Shown here piece after piece: positions 46,701 through 57,845 of a DNA stretch of 64,000 nucleotides. The stretch is from Mucidula mucida. Taxonomy: Eukaryota; Basidiomycota; Agaricomycetes; Agaricales; Physalacriaceae. Each line of letters opens with the position of its first letter. Positions within the stretch are counted from its first letter, which is position 1. The notes under the pieces are model-generated. The model saw nothing but the letters and a program-made list of their open reading frames with translations, did not search any database and was not told where the DNA came from. Both the position numbers and the translations under genes were made by a program. The stretch covers positions 62,001 through 126,000 of the forward strand of contig JADNYV010000088.1 of the NCBI GenBank assembly GCA_015501055.1. The letters run 5' to 3'.

Positions 46701-47346
46701 GCGACACAGAAGTCATGTTGGCATGGATGCTGTTGGAGCACGGCGCGGACCCGAACGCGCAGAACCTCCAAGGTGTTCGTCCAGTTCACCTTGTAACCAT
46801 AAACGACTACATAAATCGGCGTCTGCTGGCGTTTCTTGTCCAGCGTGGCGCGGATGTCAACGCTCGCGACCTCCACGGGGACACGCCTTGCATCTTCTCT
46901 TCCATAAATGTTGGGTCAGCGATGAGGATACGAAATTCCTCCTTACATGCGGAGCCGATCCCAACTTGGCGAACCACGCTGGCTTGACGCCGTTGCAGGT
47001 TCTGCTCACACGGCCGAGGGTGAAGAGCCAGTACGAGCGCCATTTGATCCGGCGTGTGGTTGGTATTCTTCTCGAAGGAGGCGCGCACGTTCAGCATGTG
47101 TTTGCTGAGCCTGAAGTAGCGGGTATGATTCGGAGGAAGTGGGGGAACGATAGGAAGATGATGCTGAAGCTTTCTTCGTTGGACGAGGGAGGGGTGAAGA
47201 AGAAGGCGCATTTTGACGGGCCGTGCCGTTTGGGCGAAGTGGTCTCTTCGTGGCATGTCGCGTATAGCTCACCAGACCCGCTTCTGCGACGTGATAGTTC
47301 CGAGGACCAGTTTCTGGGTGATCTGCGCACAAGTTCTCTTCGGTAG
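43717..47346 (+). CDS. NACHT-ankyrin STAND (NLR-like) protein, about 1059 aa, one 1-nt frame break (NLR2)
   Basis: Ten exons: 43717-43741, 43781-44064, 44115-44240, 44288-44375, 44429-44713, 44766-44948, 45003-45027, 45081-45632, 45681-46322 and 46378-47346. Domain order: helical N-terminal domain (ALDWSASIVEPLLKFLSAID), NACHT with intact Walker A GKPGAGKT near residue 330 (split by two introns), Walker B YVIIDALDECP near 427, sensor LLLVSRP, KADGMFLW and ALDSLPRGL. A winged-helix region (PLDLLQQAI, VQFVHASVRDFLLED) and ankyrin repeats (GRTPLHYA, NALTPLHYIATKP, LLEHGADPNAQN, RGADVNARD) follow. In the fourth repeat, at about 46886-46889, the frame changes by one base exactly at the TPLH motif and then continues to the stop. 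Fungal proteins of this kind sense non-self or stress and trigger cell-death or defence responses. Confidence 0.85.
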
Positions 47347-49214
47347 TAGTTGACTTTGTGGTACAGTTTTGATGTCTACTTGCAGTTTCAAGGGCCTTGT
47401 ATATTTCCTGGGGGAGAATTTATGGTTGTCAATCAATTTCGAATTAGCACAACCCGATGATTTCTCAGTCGTTGCTTTTGTCTGTAAACGTCAGCTCATG
47501 ATTGTCCAGCGATAGATCTGTACAAGAAGTGACCGATCACGAAATCGGGCGCACAGATCTGCTCGTGCGGTCCTCGCGTGCTGTAGATGCCGCATTCCGG
47601 CATACGCTGACGCGGGCAAGTAGCAGCTTGGTAGCAGCACGTCCTCCCTCACAGTATAAACGGTACCATTTTCATGCAAGACAGATGTTTGTATTATACA
47701 GAACATTTCACGAAGATTTGAACAAGAAGACAAAGACGAGGTGTTGCAGCGGCAGCCCAGTCTGCTGAACCAATTCAACCCTATTTCCCGCCACTGACCA
47801 GGAAGCCGGAAGATACTGTGTTATCCTAATAGTATGTTCAATGCTAGAAGGGGTCGTTTTGGGGACCAGAAGAATGAGGTCCACTCGTATTTGGCTAATG
47901 CCGGGACGCGGCATCTGCAGCACGCGAGGACCACGCGAGCAGATCTTGGATCTGTACCTCAAGCACCTAGGAGGCCGGCCCAATTTCCGGTATTCAAGAT
48001 CTCATGCCGGTGTTCTATCAAAACCAGAACCAAGCACCGCCACACAAAGTGCTCAATCTTCGACTTTTACCCCCTCAGAAAAGCCCCTTCACAATGCTAG
48101 ATACTCGGATATCAGGATTCATTCCCCTAAGCAGCCTCACACCTAACCTCCTCCGAACGCTGGACCACGCCTCATGTATTGTTCCAATCAAAGGTCACTC
48201 ATCTCTCATTGAGTCGCGCCTGTGGGTCCCTCATACTTATTTCGCTGACGCCACATCTTGACTACCGAGAGAGAGGCACACTATACCAGGTGTCACGGTC
48301 GGACCTCGACCTAACGTTCACTGAGGACCGAGTTCAACGTTCCCATATCTATCTACTCCTGTCAATTGTATTGCCCAACAAACTACCACCTATTCAATAT
48401 CGCGTCTTCCTCCGAAGTGACCGCATTCGAGACCCTATGTCATCCCACATGACAAGCCAGCTGTGGAAACGGCATCCACAAACATTTATATTTGCTGACT
48501 AATGACACAGTAATCATAGATACCATGTTTAGAGCTCCATGCTCTCATCAAAATCGACGAACATCTTGACTGTTTTCCACCCAATGAATGTCGGTCACGT
48601 CGGGGTTCAAGCTAGTAACCTCCAACAGCTTGTCGGACTCTTAGATGCTACTTGACTTGCGATATCATCCTGGCTAATTTCGTCGCAATGCTCATACAGG
48701 TCGAACACCTACTCCGGACTGGTTCTGGTGAGTAGTACATTGTTCATCACAAAGACGGCATGCCAATTTCATGCTAGAGCCTGGCTACTCGTCCCATACA
48801 CCGAGTTCTCATTGAAAGCATAACTCCGTTGGCGACTAAAATAATCTCGAAATTCAATTCTGTGCACTTGGACGCAACGATTTCCATTTTACTATAAGCA
48901 CACACTGACCCTGCCAGAACGTTCGCATACACGAACTTACGAAGTACGTAGCCTGGGCAGACGAGTCTCCGCATGGACCTCGCCATCGCATCTTGATATT
49001 TAAAAGGCCCTCTACTCCTCCGGAAGGAGGAGTGAGCGCCCTCAGAGCAGACACGTTGTCGACGCCGACGCCTGATGTATTCTCGGACGCCAGCATGTCG
49101 TAACCCTCGCCCCGGCGCTTAGCCCGTGATGAGGCCTCCTCATCAATCATTTACATACATCAGCTATCTCGGCAACTTTACTGATCCTCTATATCTACCC
49201 TCTTTATCCCCAAC
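47347..49214. other. Intergenic region with 49-bp inverted repeat element
   Basis: 3' flank of NLR2 and 5' flank of the permease. It holds the inverted repeat described separately. A minus frame starting at 49150 (MIDEEASSRAKRRGEGYDML) reads well for about 70 residues but has no supported continuation. Confidence 0.5.
47555..47946. repeat. 392-bp palindromic element with 49-bp inverted arms (MITE-like)
   Basis: Arms 47555-47603 and 47898-47946 are inverted copies differing at only a few positions; both end in AGATCT on the outside and ATGCC on the inside. The interior codes for nothing recognisable. The structure fits a small non-autonomous foldback element, but I see no clear target-site duplication. 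Confidence 0.6.
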
Positions 49215-51784
49215 ATGGCCAACTATACGCTCCTCCCGATGGCCCCCTCCTCCTTCGACGAGGAACGAAGTGAGTTTCGTCTTTTCAGCTCTTGCCCTGA
49301 CGTTGTTAAATTGCGTTTAGGTATAGGCGACAACGATTCGGACGTTGCTAGTGTGGACATCGATTTCAATGCTAAGACACGAGAGCACGCTAATCTCAGG
49401 CGGTCCCTCAACGGACGACATACTGCTTTACTCGCCATTTCATCCGGAATAGGTCCGTATATTATCCGTCATCACACCTCCCGATACCTATCCACGATTC
49501 GTTCCGCCTGCAGGTACTGGTCTTTTCGTGAGTGACTCATTGTGCGGACTGTTCGCGTCCTCATCGTTCTATAGCTCGGTTCTGGGTCTGCACTGTCCAA
49601 CGCTGGTCCACTGGGTATCTATCCGTGCTCTACATCCTAATCATCGGGATGGGGCTCACTGGTTCGCTTTCCAGGTCTTCTGCTTGGATATGCCTTGATG
49701 GGATTGATCACTTCTGGCGTCGCCTTCATCAGTGCTGAGACGGCGGCGTTCCTGCCCGTTAGTGGAGGCTTCATTCGTACGTATTCCAATACAATAACGG
49801 CCACATACCTCATGTCCATCTTCTTAGGTCACATTCCCATGTTTACGGATCGCGCTTTGGGAATCACTGTGAGTCAAGCTGTTACGAGAAGTCGGCTTCG
49901 TTCTGAAACCGCTTATAGGTGGGATGGATGTTCTGGTACCTACTAGCAATTTTTGCAGCGGCAGAAGTTGTCGCTGCGTCCAGTCTAATCGGATATTGTG
50001 CGCGATTTTCCTGGTAAAAAATGCGCGCATCTCATACAAGTATTGACCTCCAGGGAGACCGGACCTCAGTCCTGCAATATTCATAAGCGTTTTCGGCTTC
50101 CTCATGGTCGTCTTCAACTTCCTTCCCGTTCGGTTTTATGGAGAGCTAGAATTCTTCTTCGGGATTCTCAAGTCTTTGCTTATTATCGCCCTTATTCTTG
50201 CGGGAATCATTGTGGATGTAGGCGGATCTCCGACCGGCGAGGTGCGTGTGTACCTTACAATACGGTGCATGTGGTGAACTCATTTTTGACGCCAGTACAT
50301 CGGTGGCAGGAATTGGCACCCAAAACCTATCAAAGAATACCTAGTATCTGGTGGCACTGGACGTTTCCTCGCGGTCTGGAGTACACTTAATAAGTCGTCT
50401 TACACCTCCGTACCCCTCCTTCCTGACATGAACGCCAGTCAACGCGGCGTTTGCTATGGGAAACATCCAAATTACGACAAGTATCGGTTCAGAAGTCATC
50501 AATCCGCGTGTAAATCTCCCCAAGGCTATGAGACGCGTATTCTGGAGAATCTTCTTCTTTGTATGCAATGTCTCTCTATATTTGGACGCAGCCTGATAAT
50601 CATGATGCTCACAGTACATCGTGTCTTTGATTGTTGTCGGTTTACTGATTTCTGCGGACGACCCTCGCCTGGGAACTGGTAGCGATATCGCGTCATCGCC
50701 GTTCGTTCTGGCTTTCAATACCGCTGGCATCAAAGTCTTCCCCTCGATCATCAATGCGGTTGTAATCACTAGTGCATTTTCGTCTGGGAACGGTGTGATA
50801 TTCCTCGCATCGCGCACGCTTGTCGGGCTTGCCTCAGACGGCTCTGCCCCTCGATTCATGCTGAAGACCAATCGCGTCGGGTAAGAATAAGTTCTGCTTT
50901 CTTTGGAGTGGCGTGTAGACTAACAGTTTGTCGAAGAGCACCATACTGGGCCGTGGCATCATCATGCATTTTATTGCCTTTGGCTTATCTGAATTGTGGT
51001 GGCGATACACCGACTACGGTCTTCAACTGGTTCACGTCATTGATGTCTGTGTTCCAATTTCTTCATCATGGCGTTACGCTGACCGGGAGCACACAGTGCT
51101 GTGGCGGGGTTGAACATATGGGTCGTTATCTGCCTCGCCTATGTCCGATTCTACTGGGGCATGAAGAAGCGAGGCTTCAACCGCAACGATCTCTTCTACA
51201 AGAGTTGGGGTCAGCCTGGAGTTGCTAGTGCGTACATGATGTTCTTTCGCTTTGCGCGATGAATGATGGCAGCCCAGTTGCGTGTGGTATTATGTGTTCC
51301 CTCATAGTGTTGTTCTCTGGATTCGCCGTCTTCTTCCCGGGCAACTGGTCTGTCTCGGTTTTCCTGTCGAACTATGTAAGTGACACCGGTCGATGGTTAT
51401 TTTAACCTTCGTTGAACATACGCCGAATAGATAAACTGCTTCGTGTTCGCAGTCCTTTACGTTGCGCTGAAACTCACAATCAAATCCCCGTGGATCTCCT
51501 ATGAAGACATGGATTTCTCCCAGATGGATGCGATCAAGGCTGAGAAGAAGGCGCAAGAGCTTCACACAGACACGTCTAAGAGAAACTCTTTGATGCGTAG
51601 ATCTTGTCGCCTATACTATACACAATTCTTCAAGAAACGTTATCATTGTACGATAGGAATCCTGCCGCGGCTCAAGGCGGCAACGGTCCGAGCACGTGGC
51701 CGTGATGACCGACCACTTCTCTCACCATCTGTGACGCGATTCAATATCGTATTAGTCGCGCGCGCCGCATTCTGGCTCGGTTAG
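49215..51784 (+). CDS. Amino-acid permease, APC superfamily (fungal YAT family), 606 aa
   Basis: Plasma-membrane amino-acid/proton symporter. Fifteen exons: 49215-49269, 49321-49452, 49514-49527, 49575-49614, 49675-49776, 49828-49868, 49919-49997, 50054-50241, 50296-50380, 50439-50560, 50615-50880, 50937-51050, 51097-51227, 51278-51375 and 51431-51784. The TM1 signature GIGTGLFLGSGSALSNAGP is spread over four exons, one only 14 nt long. Further marks are GYALMGLITSGVAFISAETA, RALGITVGWMFWY, FFFGILKSLLIIALILAG, GGRNWHPKP, GSEVINPRVNLPKAMRRVFW, FLASRTLVGLASDGSAP and FYWGMKKRGFNRNDLFYKS. The last 50 residues (after KRNSLMRRS) are unlike the family, so a further intron near the end is possible. 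Exact substrate unknown. Confidence 0.9.
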
Positions 51785-51806
51785 ATAGACTATCTCGCCC
51801 GAATTG

Positions 51807-54102
51807 ATGCCTCTTCCTAGGAACAAGATACACAAAAAGCGACTGGCCCCAAAGGCGATATGCAGTGCAGATGCAACACCTCTAGGCGACTCCTACATGG
51901 GACGCATGGATAATGCGGAAGGATGGAATGCCGTGATTTCCATTATCTGTGAAGGATTCAAGTTACCAGGCTTGGGGAGCTCTCGTCTTGAGGAATGCAT
52001 TTAAATCATCGCCTTTCAAAGATTTGACGACGCGTCACGGTCTCAAGAAAATTCACGCCAAGTTTGACACCATCTATGCGCGCTTAGATGGCGCGTATGA
52101 GGCTTATAAACACGAGGAGAAGATTACTGGTGGGATCATTGGCGTCTACGCCCGGATGTGCGCTGATGACCTGATACGCGACAGGCTATATAATAAAGGT
52201 AAGCACTACTTGGAATGCCATAGACTCCAAGCTTATCGTAGAAATGAACCAGGATTCTTGCGGCATATATTCCCTCTTCTTCGTGTACCAACGGCTCGGC
52301 ACCTCGCTCTGCGAGCCCTCTGTGCAATAACTCACAGTCTCAGCACTCAAGGCCGACTTGAAGTTGCTCGCGATCATAGGTTTCTTCAAAGGTCTCTTGA
52401 AGACTTCCCAGATGACCCAGTGGGCTCGGAATTGGGTGTCGTCGTTCTGTCTCATGTCATTGATGCAGTCATCGGCTTTACTGCAGACAGTACGCCTCCC
52501 CAGCTGTTCAAGGAGCTAGACATGGCGTCCATACTACAGACTGTCGTCGACAGCGCCAAATACCCCTTCACATCCCCGTATCTTCTGGGTCATGCCCACG
52601 CCCTGTTTGCAATTTATAACTGCGCCGCTCACTTTTTTGGTTGCCGGTCTTCGTAGTACTAGTCTCGCTTTCAGATGCAGCTCTCTAGATGCACTTCTAA
52701 GACTTTACGATCACGGTTCCGAAACCCACCATCTCTCCACAAACACCGCTGACCTAATCAAGACGATTCAGCACCTCCCAGGATACCAACATTTTGAAAA
52801 CGCGACCGTTTCAGCGACGATCTCGGATCTCGTTCTCGCCATGGCGAAGTACCAGACCCATAAAGACTTGTACAAGCTTGGGCTTGTATTCGCGGAAGTT
52901 TCCATTCGTATTCCCCAGATAGAGTTCTCTTTCCCGTCGAGTGCCGTTGTCGTTCCTAGGGGCACGTCGACAAGTTTCAGTGTGTTGCAGATAGATCCAA
53001 TCCAGATCTGGATAGATTCCATCCCCAACTGCGCCACCGCCATCCGCGAACACGGCAAAGGATCAGAGCAACATCTGGCTGACATCCTGGAAATCAAGTA
53101 TCTTTTTCAGCCCCCGGAAAAAGCATCCGAAATGGAGAGGGCTTTGGACTTGGCGGAAAAGGGCGTCGGGCGTTACCCAGATTGCGCATTTTTCTACGAC
53201 GTGCTCTGTGTTCGTGGCTACGGGGAGCACGAGGATGATGACGCATCCAGTCTGAAGTGGGCAAAGAAGGGTTTGAAGTGTCGCGACACACCTCGTTTTC
53301 TCCGGCTGGATCTGCTACACTATGCCGTTACCTGGGCGGGCTATCTTGGCGTTCTGAAGATGAAGACTGCGACGACAACGGAGTATGCATGGACAGAAGG
53401 CTCGGCCTTTCTGATAAGTGCGTTGGAGGATTCGGAGACGTATATCAAGGAAGCACCTCCGGATGCAGTCTTTCTCAAAGACATGCTTTCTTGGAATCTT
53501 CTTCTTCGCATTGTCCTGAAGGGTCCAGAAATTCCTTTGGGTTCAAGCGAGTTCAAGGTCGTGTACCACTTCCTCGCCGACTACATCGCTGGATCTCATT
53601 CTTTCTCAATATACGATTCAACAGATCAAGAATACCGAAAGCCTTCGGACACTCATCGGCGCTCAAAGTGAACGTACAGCCCTGTATGTTGCACAAGAGG
53701 CGGTCGTCAAATTATACGCGGAATCCGTTGCAGAGTGGGGCACGGCCATACGAAGAAATGACAGGGTACACGCCTGGGAATCGCATCCGCCTAAGGACGC
53801 CGATGAGGCTCTCGCTAAATGGTTGGAGGACTTGCCGGTCGACGACTCAACTGTCTATGTATGTAAAACCTCCCAGTCGAGCCCAACCATTAACTTCAAT
53901 GCCGTCGCGTTGTATTGATGCTCGTGGTGTCGGAACTGTAGTGCAGTACTGAGAAAGTGCTCGCTTTGCGAGAAGTCGAGGTATGTCGGAGCTCGTTAAG
54001 ACTTTCTATCGGGCTCAAATTACCCTTTTTTGCAGATACTGCGACGCGCTTTGTCAAAGAGCGCATTGGAAGGAGCATAAAAGGCACTGTCGACCTCAAT
54101 AG
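51807..54102 (+). CDS. MYND-finger protein, 648 aa
   Basis: One of the many Agaricomycete proteins with a helical repeat body and a C-terminal MYND zinc finger. Exons 51807-51984, 52022-52198, 52253-52604, 52675-53557, 53625-53875, 53942-53980 and 54036-54102. The body contains TPR-like helices (ALDLAEKGVGRYPDCAFFYD, SLKWAKKGLKCRDTPRFL). The finger reads KCSLCEKSRYCDALCQRAHW then KEHKRHC. Its first zinc pair (C-x2-C) is encoded at about 53929-53941 in the same frame, but no acceptor site precedes it, so in this model that pair is lost. Intron 3 is ambiguous (71 or 28 bp), and intron 1 (37 bp) is weak. The stop codon overlaps the target site of the LTR element that follows. Confidence 0.7.
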
Positions 54103-54105
54103 TGA

Positions 54106-54290
54106 TGTAAGCTCGACGTTACCGTCGAGTCACTAAGCTGACAGTCGCACGTTAGTTACAGGATCAAAGCGTCGTGGTTAACCGTCGTGGTCGAAGTACA
54201 GGAATAAGTAGCTAAGTTCGTCCGATCGTTGGGTATGTAAATATAGTAGTATGTCCGTTATGTCCGTGTGTCCATGTAAGTGGGCTTACA
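54106..54290 (-). repeat. 3' LTR of the chromovirus, 185 bp
   Basis: Same length as the other LTR with one mismatch. Contains a CTCGACG-TTAC-CGTCGAG hairpin near its outer end. Its outer edge follows the MYND gene's stop codon by three bases. Confidence 0.95.
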
Positions 54291-54511
54291 CTCGCCCGTC
54301 CTCTGAAAAAGAAACAGTGCGAAAAAATTTCGAAGGTAAGGAAACAAAAAAAAAAATGGAAACAAACAAATCATCATCAACCGGCGTCGGGTGCGTCAAA
54401 ACCCAGTGGGAAAAAGCTACCGCGCTAACCCACTGTCCGAAACCGGCTAAAAATTCCAGAGGAAGCGGCTCTGCAGATGGAGGCCAGACCGTTAGGCTAC
54501 GCGCGCCATGG

Positions 54512-55328
54512 TCACCGAGCTTCCCAAACGTCCAAGGCTTCGCAGTCCGTAAGTTCTGTACGTGACAGCCAGTGGTCGTGACCGGCGTCGTACCCTCTCC
54601 ATCGTACGAGGTACTGCCGACCGCGGCCGCGTTTCCTCTCGTCAATTATCTTCTCGATGAAGTATTCTTCAAGGCCGTCGTCTGTCATGATCGGGCCAGG
54701 TTGTTCTAGGCGCCGCGAAGGAAAGAGATCGTCGTTGTTTGGCGTGTAGCGACGTAACAGGGAACAGTGGAATTTCGGGAACTCGTTCGATGTAGGGATA
54801 TCTAGAGTGTATGTCGAATGGTCAGTATCCTTGTCTAATATCGTGTAAGGGCCATCAAAGCGGGGGAAAAACTTAGCGACCCGCTTCTCATTCTTCTTGT
54901 TCGTTTTGTTTGCATAGTTCCTCCGCCGGTGGAATGTTGACAGTAGTACTCGTTCTCCAATGGCGAAGTCCGGGTCAGCATTGCGATGTTTGTTCGCGGA
55001 AGCAGCCTGTGTTACTTTTGAAGCAATGAGCGCGTCTTGGGCTATAGCGGTGTCGCGCGTAAGTCGGTCGATCAGTTCAGTCGCCAGTTTCCCCGCATCT
55101 GAGAATGTTTGAGTGCCTGGCACGATGGGTGGCATGACCCTAGGTGAGCGTCCCATTCGCAGCTGGAAACCTGAGAAGCCAGTTGAGGCGTTGACGGTGT
55201 TCATAATGTTGAAGCGGATGACCGGAAGAGCCTTCACCCAGCCTTTCTGCTGCCGGTCGACGTGGAATCTGATGGCTTCGTTTACCGTCTTGTTTGGGTG
55301 AAACGAAGATGACATTTTAATTTTAATA
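54512..55328 (-). pseudogene. Retroelement integrase C-terminal part and chromodomain
   Basis: Continuation of the integrase after the hAT insertion. It starts at the duplicated target site and reads IKIKMSSSFHP, then directly NKTVNEAIRFHVDRQQKGW. The usual segment between these two blocks, which carries the third catalytic acidic residue of the DDE triad, is absent, so the core looks catalytically dead. The GPY/F-like region (FDGPYTILDKD) and a chromodomain (EKIIDERKRGRGRQYLVRWR, GYDAGHDHWLS) follow to the stop. Chromodomains guide integration toward heterochromatin marks. Confidence 0.85.
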
Positions 55329-55336
55329 CCGGACAG
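55329..55336. repeat. hAT target-site duplication, left copy (CCGGACAG)
   Basis: An identical 8-mer is present at 57838-57845 on the other side of the insertion; in the retroelement frame it belongs to the ALSG/IKIK junction of the integrase. Confidence 0.9.
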
Positions 55337-55582
55337 TAGAGTCGGACGCGAGTATAGAATAAAAAAAGTACTCACGAATAAACTCATACTCATCATGCAA
55401 GCCAAGAGTATACTCGCACGTGAGTAGAGTAGAGTCTAGAGTCTATGGTGAGTCTAGAGTTTCAGTTTGGGGCCACGAATACTCGATAGACTCATACTCA
55501 TAAATATTCGTGAATACTCATGAGTATTCTTATATTCGTGAGTATTCGTGAGTATTCAGCTCCTAATATATATTTTTTGAAC

Positions 55583-55672
55583 AAAATGAACCCCGTGAGC
55601 ATTGAACCCACGGAGCTCAGCCATTTCTGTGCATCAGCACAACAACGAGTATAACCACTGCGCCAAAAGGGC
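55583..55672 (-). other. tRNA-like relic (A and B box) inside the hAT element
   Basis: The minus strand reads TGGCGCAGTGG (55655-55665, A box) and GGTTCAATGC (55599-55608, B box) at a spacing close to that of a tRNA gene with an intron. The acceptor and D stems do not pair well, so this is a tRNA-derived fragment, perhaps a SINE head, not a functional tRNA. Confidence 0.45.
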
Positions 55673-56152
55673 ATATTCATTATACAATTTCAGTCCAGAT
55701 CACACATAATTAGGTAAAATGCCATTAGCAAAAAAAAGGACAAAGGCCATGAAGGCCATACAAAATGTTGTGCTACAAACAAACCTGATGCGAGTACTGT
55801 TGCGAAGCGACGCATACGACGCATCAGGTGAAGAGTATGATACATCTAATATACAAAAAAACTACAAAATCGTCCACAAAAACGAATACTCTACAGTCCG
55901 TGAGGAAGAAGGGGTGCGCGCCCGAAAACTGTAACGTAACAGTCCACATAGTACTCAGCTAATCCGTACTCAACAGTCCGCATTTCCCGTTCTGACATCA
56001 GAGAGCCACAGATCAACTTGTGAGCGGCCTGTGAAGTTCCCGCCGGCATTGGTGGAACACGACACCAGCGTCGCATCACCCGGTACAAAGCAGCCAGGAC
56101 AGACGCGCGTCCCGTAAACGTTGCTGCCGCCAGCCCCATCCGACCCCAGTCA

Positions 56153-57580
56153 ATGCTCTCCGGGACGACTCGGCCGTTGAAATTGCGTATGAAGCGGTTC
56201 TTCCTGGTGGAGTCGGAGTGGCACATTTTGGAGTCGTTGCTCCCCACTTTCAAGGTATGTTCTTTATTGTGTTCGGTTTTTATTGTCTCATGACATTTGC
56301 AGCGTCTCCAACGTGCGACAGTGCTTCTCTCGTCGAGCAAGTACTCCACGCTGCACGAAGTCATTCCCGTGTTCGACCTGCTCACCAAGGGTCTCGAGAA
56401 GCAGCTGCTTCGAACGGACATCCCCGTCGTGGTCCGCAAGGCTGTCCAGCGCGGCCTCATCGTTCTGGACAAGTATTACTCCAAAACGGATGATTCCGTG
56501 ATGTGGAAGACTGCGATGCGTGAGTTTTCTCTCTTTTGGTTCAACCGCTTGTTAATTTTTGGTTTAGTGCTACACCCGAAGCATCGCGGGCACTACTTCA
56601 CGAATCAGAAGTGGGAGCAGGCGTGGATCGATACCGCTGTCAGCGCCGCTCGCAAAGTCTGGCAAGAGGATTACAAGCCACTCATCAAGGCAGTCCCACC
56701 TCCGCCCGAGGTTGATTCGGACGACGACACCTACGATATCTATGCTGCAGTTCATTCCTTCCCAGCCGTGTCTCAGACAGATCCATTCGATGCTTTTATT
56801 TCAGCGGACGCCACGGATGACGATGGAATCGATTACTGGGTTTCGAAGTCCGCACCGCACAATGCGGAGTTTATCACCCCACAACAAGCCCTTGCCCGGA
56901 TGGCTCTCGACTTCTTGAGCTGTCCCGCCACTAGTACTGATGTCGAACGACTCTTCTCGCACAGTGGTCTTGTCGTCTCCAAACGACGACACAATCTCGC
57001 TGCGGACTCAATTCGAGAGACCACGATACTTGGACAGTGGCTTGCCATTGAGGATCTTGTCCCCGAGCAGAAGATTGCGAAGTTCTTGCACAATCGGAAG
57101 TTACAGAAGAAGGATTTGAATGAGGACCTCTCGACCGACTGGACGGATTCGGATGCAGACGCAGACGGAGGTGACGATTCCTCGGAGGATGCTGCACCGA
57201 TGGATGTTTCCGATTCAGAGGTGGAGGTTGTCGAGGAGGTTGTCGAGGAGGATGAGGTTGTCGAGGAGGACGAGGTGGTTGACGAGGATGAGGTGGTTGA
57301 CGAGGATGGGGATGATGTTGAGGAGAACTTGTGGACCAAGAGGAAGGGGAAGGGCAAGGCTGTTGCACAGTCGGAGGAGATGGACTTTTCTGATTTCCGC
57401 GATGGTATGGATCCTGTCTCAGAGTTTGACACGGGTCATGATGGTGATGTTGAGATTGACGATGATGACGATGATCTCTATGAAACGATTGAGCAGGTAG
57501 TTTTGGTTCGACGGCGCAAGCCTGCTTCTTCACCTCAGGATACTACTGATATGGATGCTACTGATATGGATATAACTTGA
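56153..57580 (+). CDS. hAT transposase, C-terminal part, 443 aa
   Basis: Exons 56153-56254, 56303-56519 and 56568-57580. Opens with a hAT RNase H-fold segment (EWHILESLLPTFK, IPVFDLLTKGLEKQL) and WKTAMLLHPKHRGHYF. The hAT dimerisation block is DFLSCPATSTDVERLFSHSG, then VVSKRRHNLAADSI and the WL motif. The tail is very acidic, with near-perfect VVEEDEVV/VVDEDEVV repeats. The N-terminal half (BED finger and first catalytic acidic residue) is missing from the frame, so mobility would need a helper element. The start at 56153 is the first Met of the open frame. Confidence 0.8.
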
Positions 57581-57845
57581 TACACTTACGACCTACTTAC
57601 TTTAATCTTCACTGTCTTTATGTTTGAATTTGCTTGCTGATACGTGAGTATACTCGAGTATACTCGGATCGTACTCGAGTACTCGAATACTCGAGACTCA
57701 TGAAGTACTCTCGAGTAGAGTAGATATTCGAGTAGAGTCTCGAGTGAAGACTCGAGTCTTGAGTATTGGGTTTGAGGTAAGAGTTACTCATACGATGAGT
57801 CCGAATATACTCGAGTATGGACTCGTGTCCATCTCTACCGGACAG

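Larger units (their letters stand above)
55337..57837 (+). mobile_element. hAT superfamily DNA transposon, 2.5 kb, nested in the chromovirus
   Basis: The left end is TAGAGTCGGACGCGAGTAT and the right end, read inward, is TAGAGATGGACACGAGTCC (imperfect terminal inverted repeats). The 8-bp duplication is CCGGACAG. Both ends carry 150-200 bp of subterminal repeats built from CGAGTA/ACTCG/GAGTATTC words, typical of hAT transposase binding regions. The transposase gene on the plus strand covers only the C-terminal half of a usual hAT transposase, and no BED zinc finger is seen, so this copy is probably internally deleted at its 5' side and non-autonomous. Confidence 0.9.

Noticed and set aside
56833..57533. 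Two about 200-codon minus-strand frames rich in Ser or Pro/His
   Set aside because: Antisense of the acidic repeat tail of the hAT transposase.
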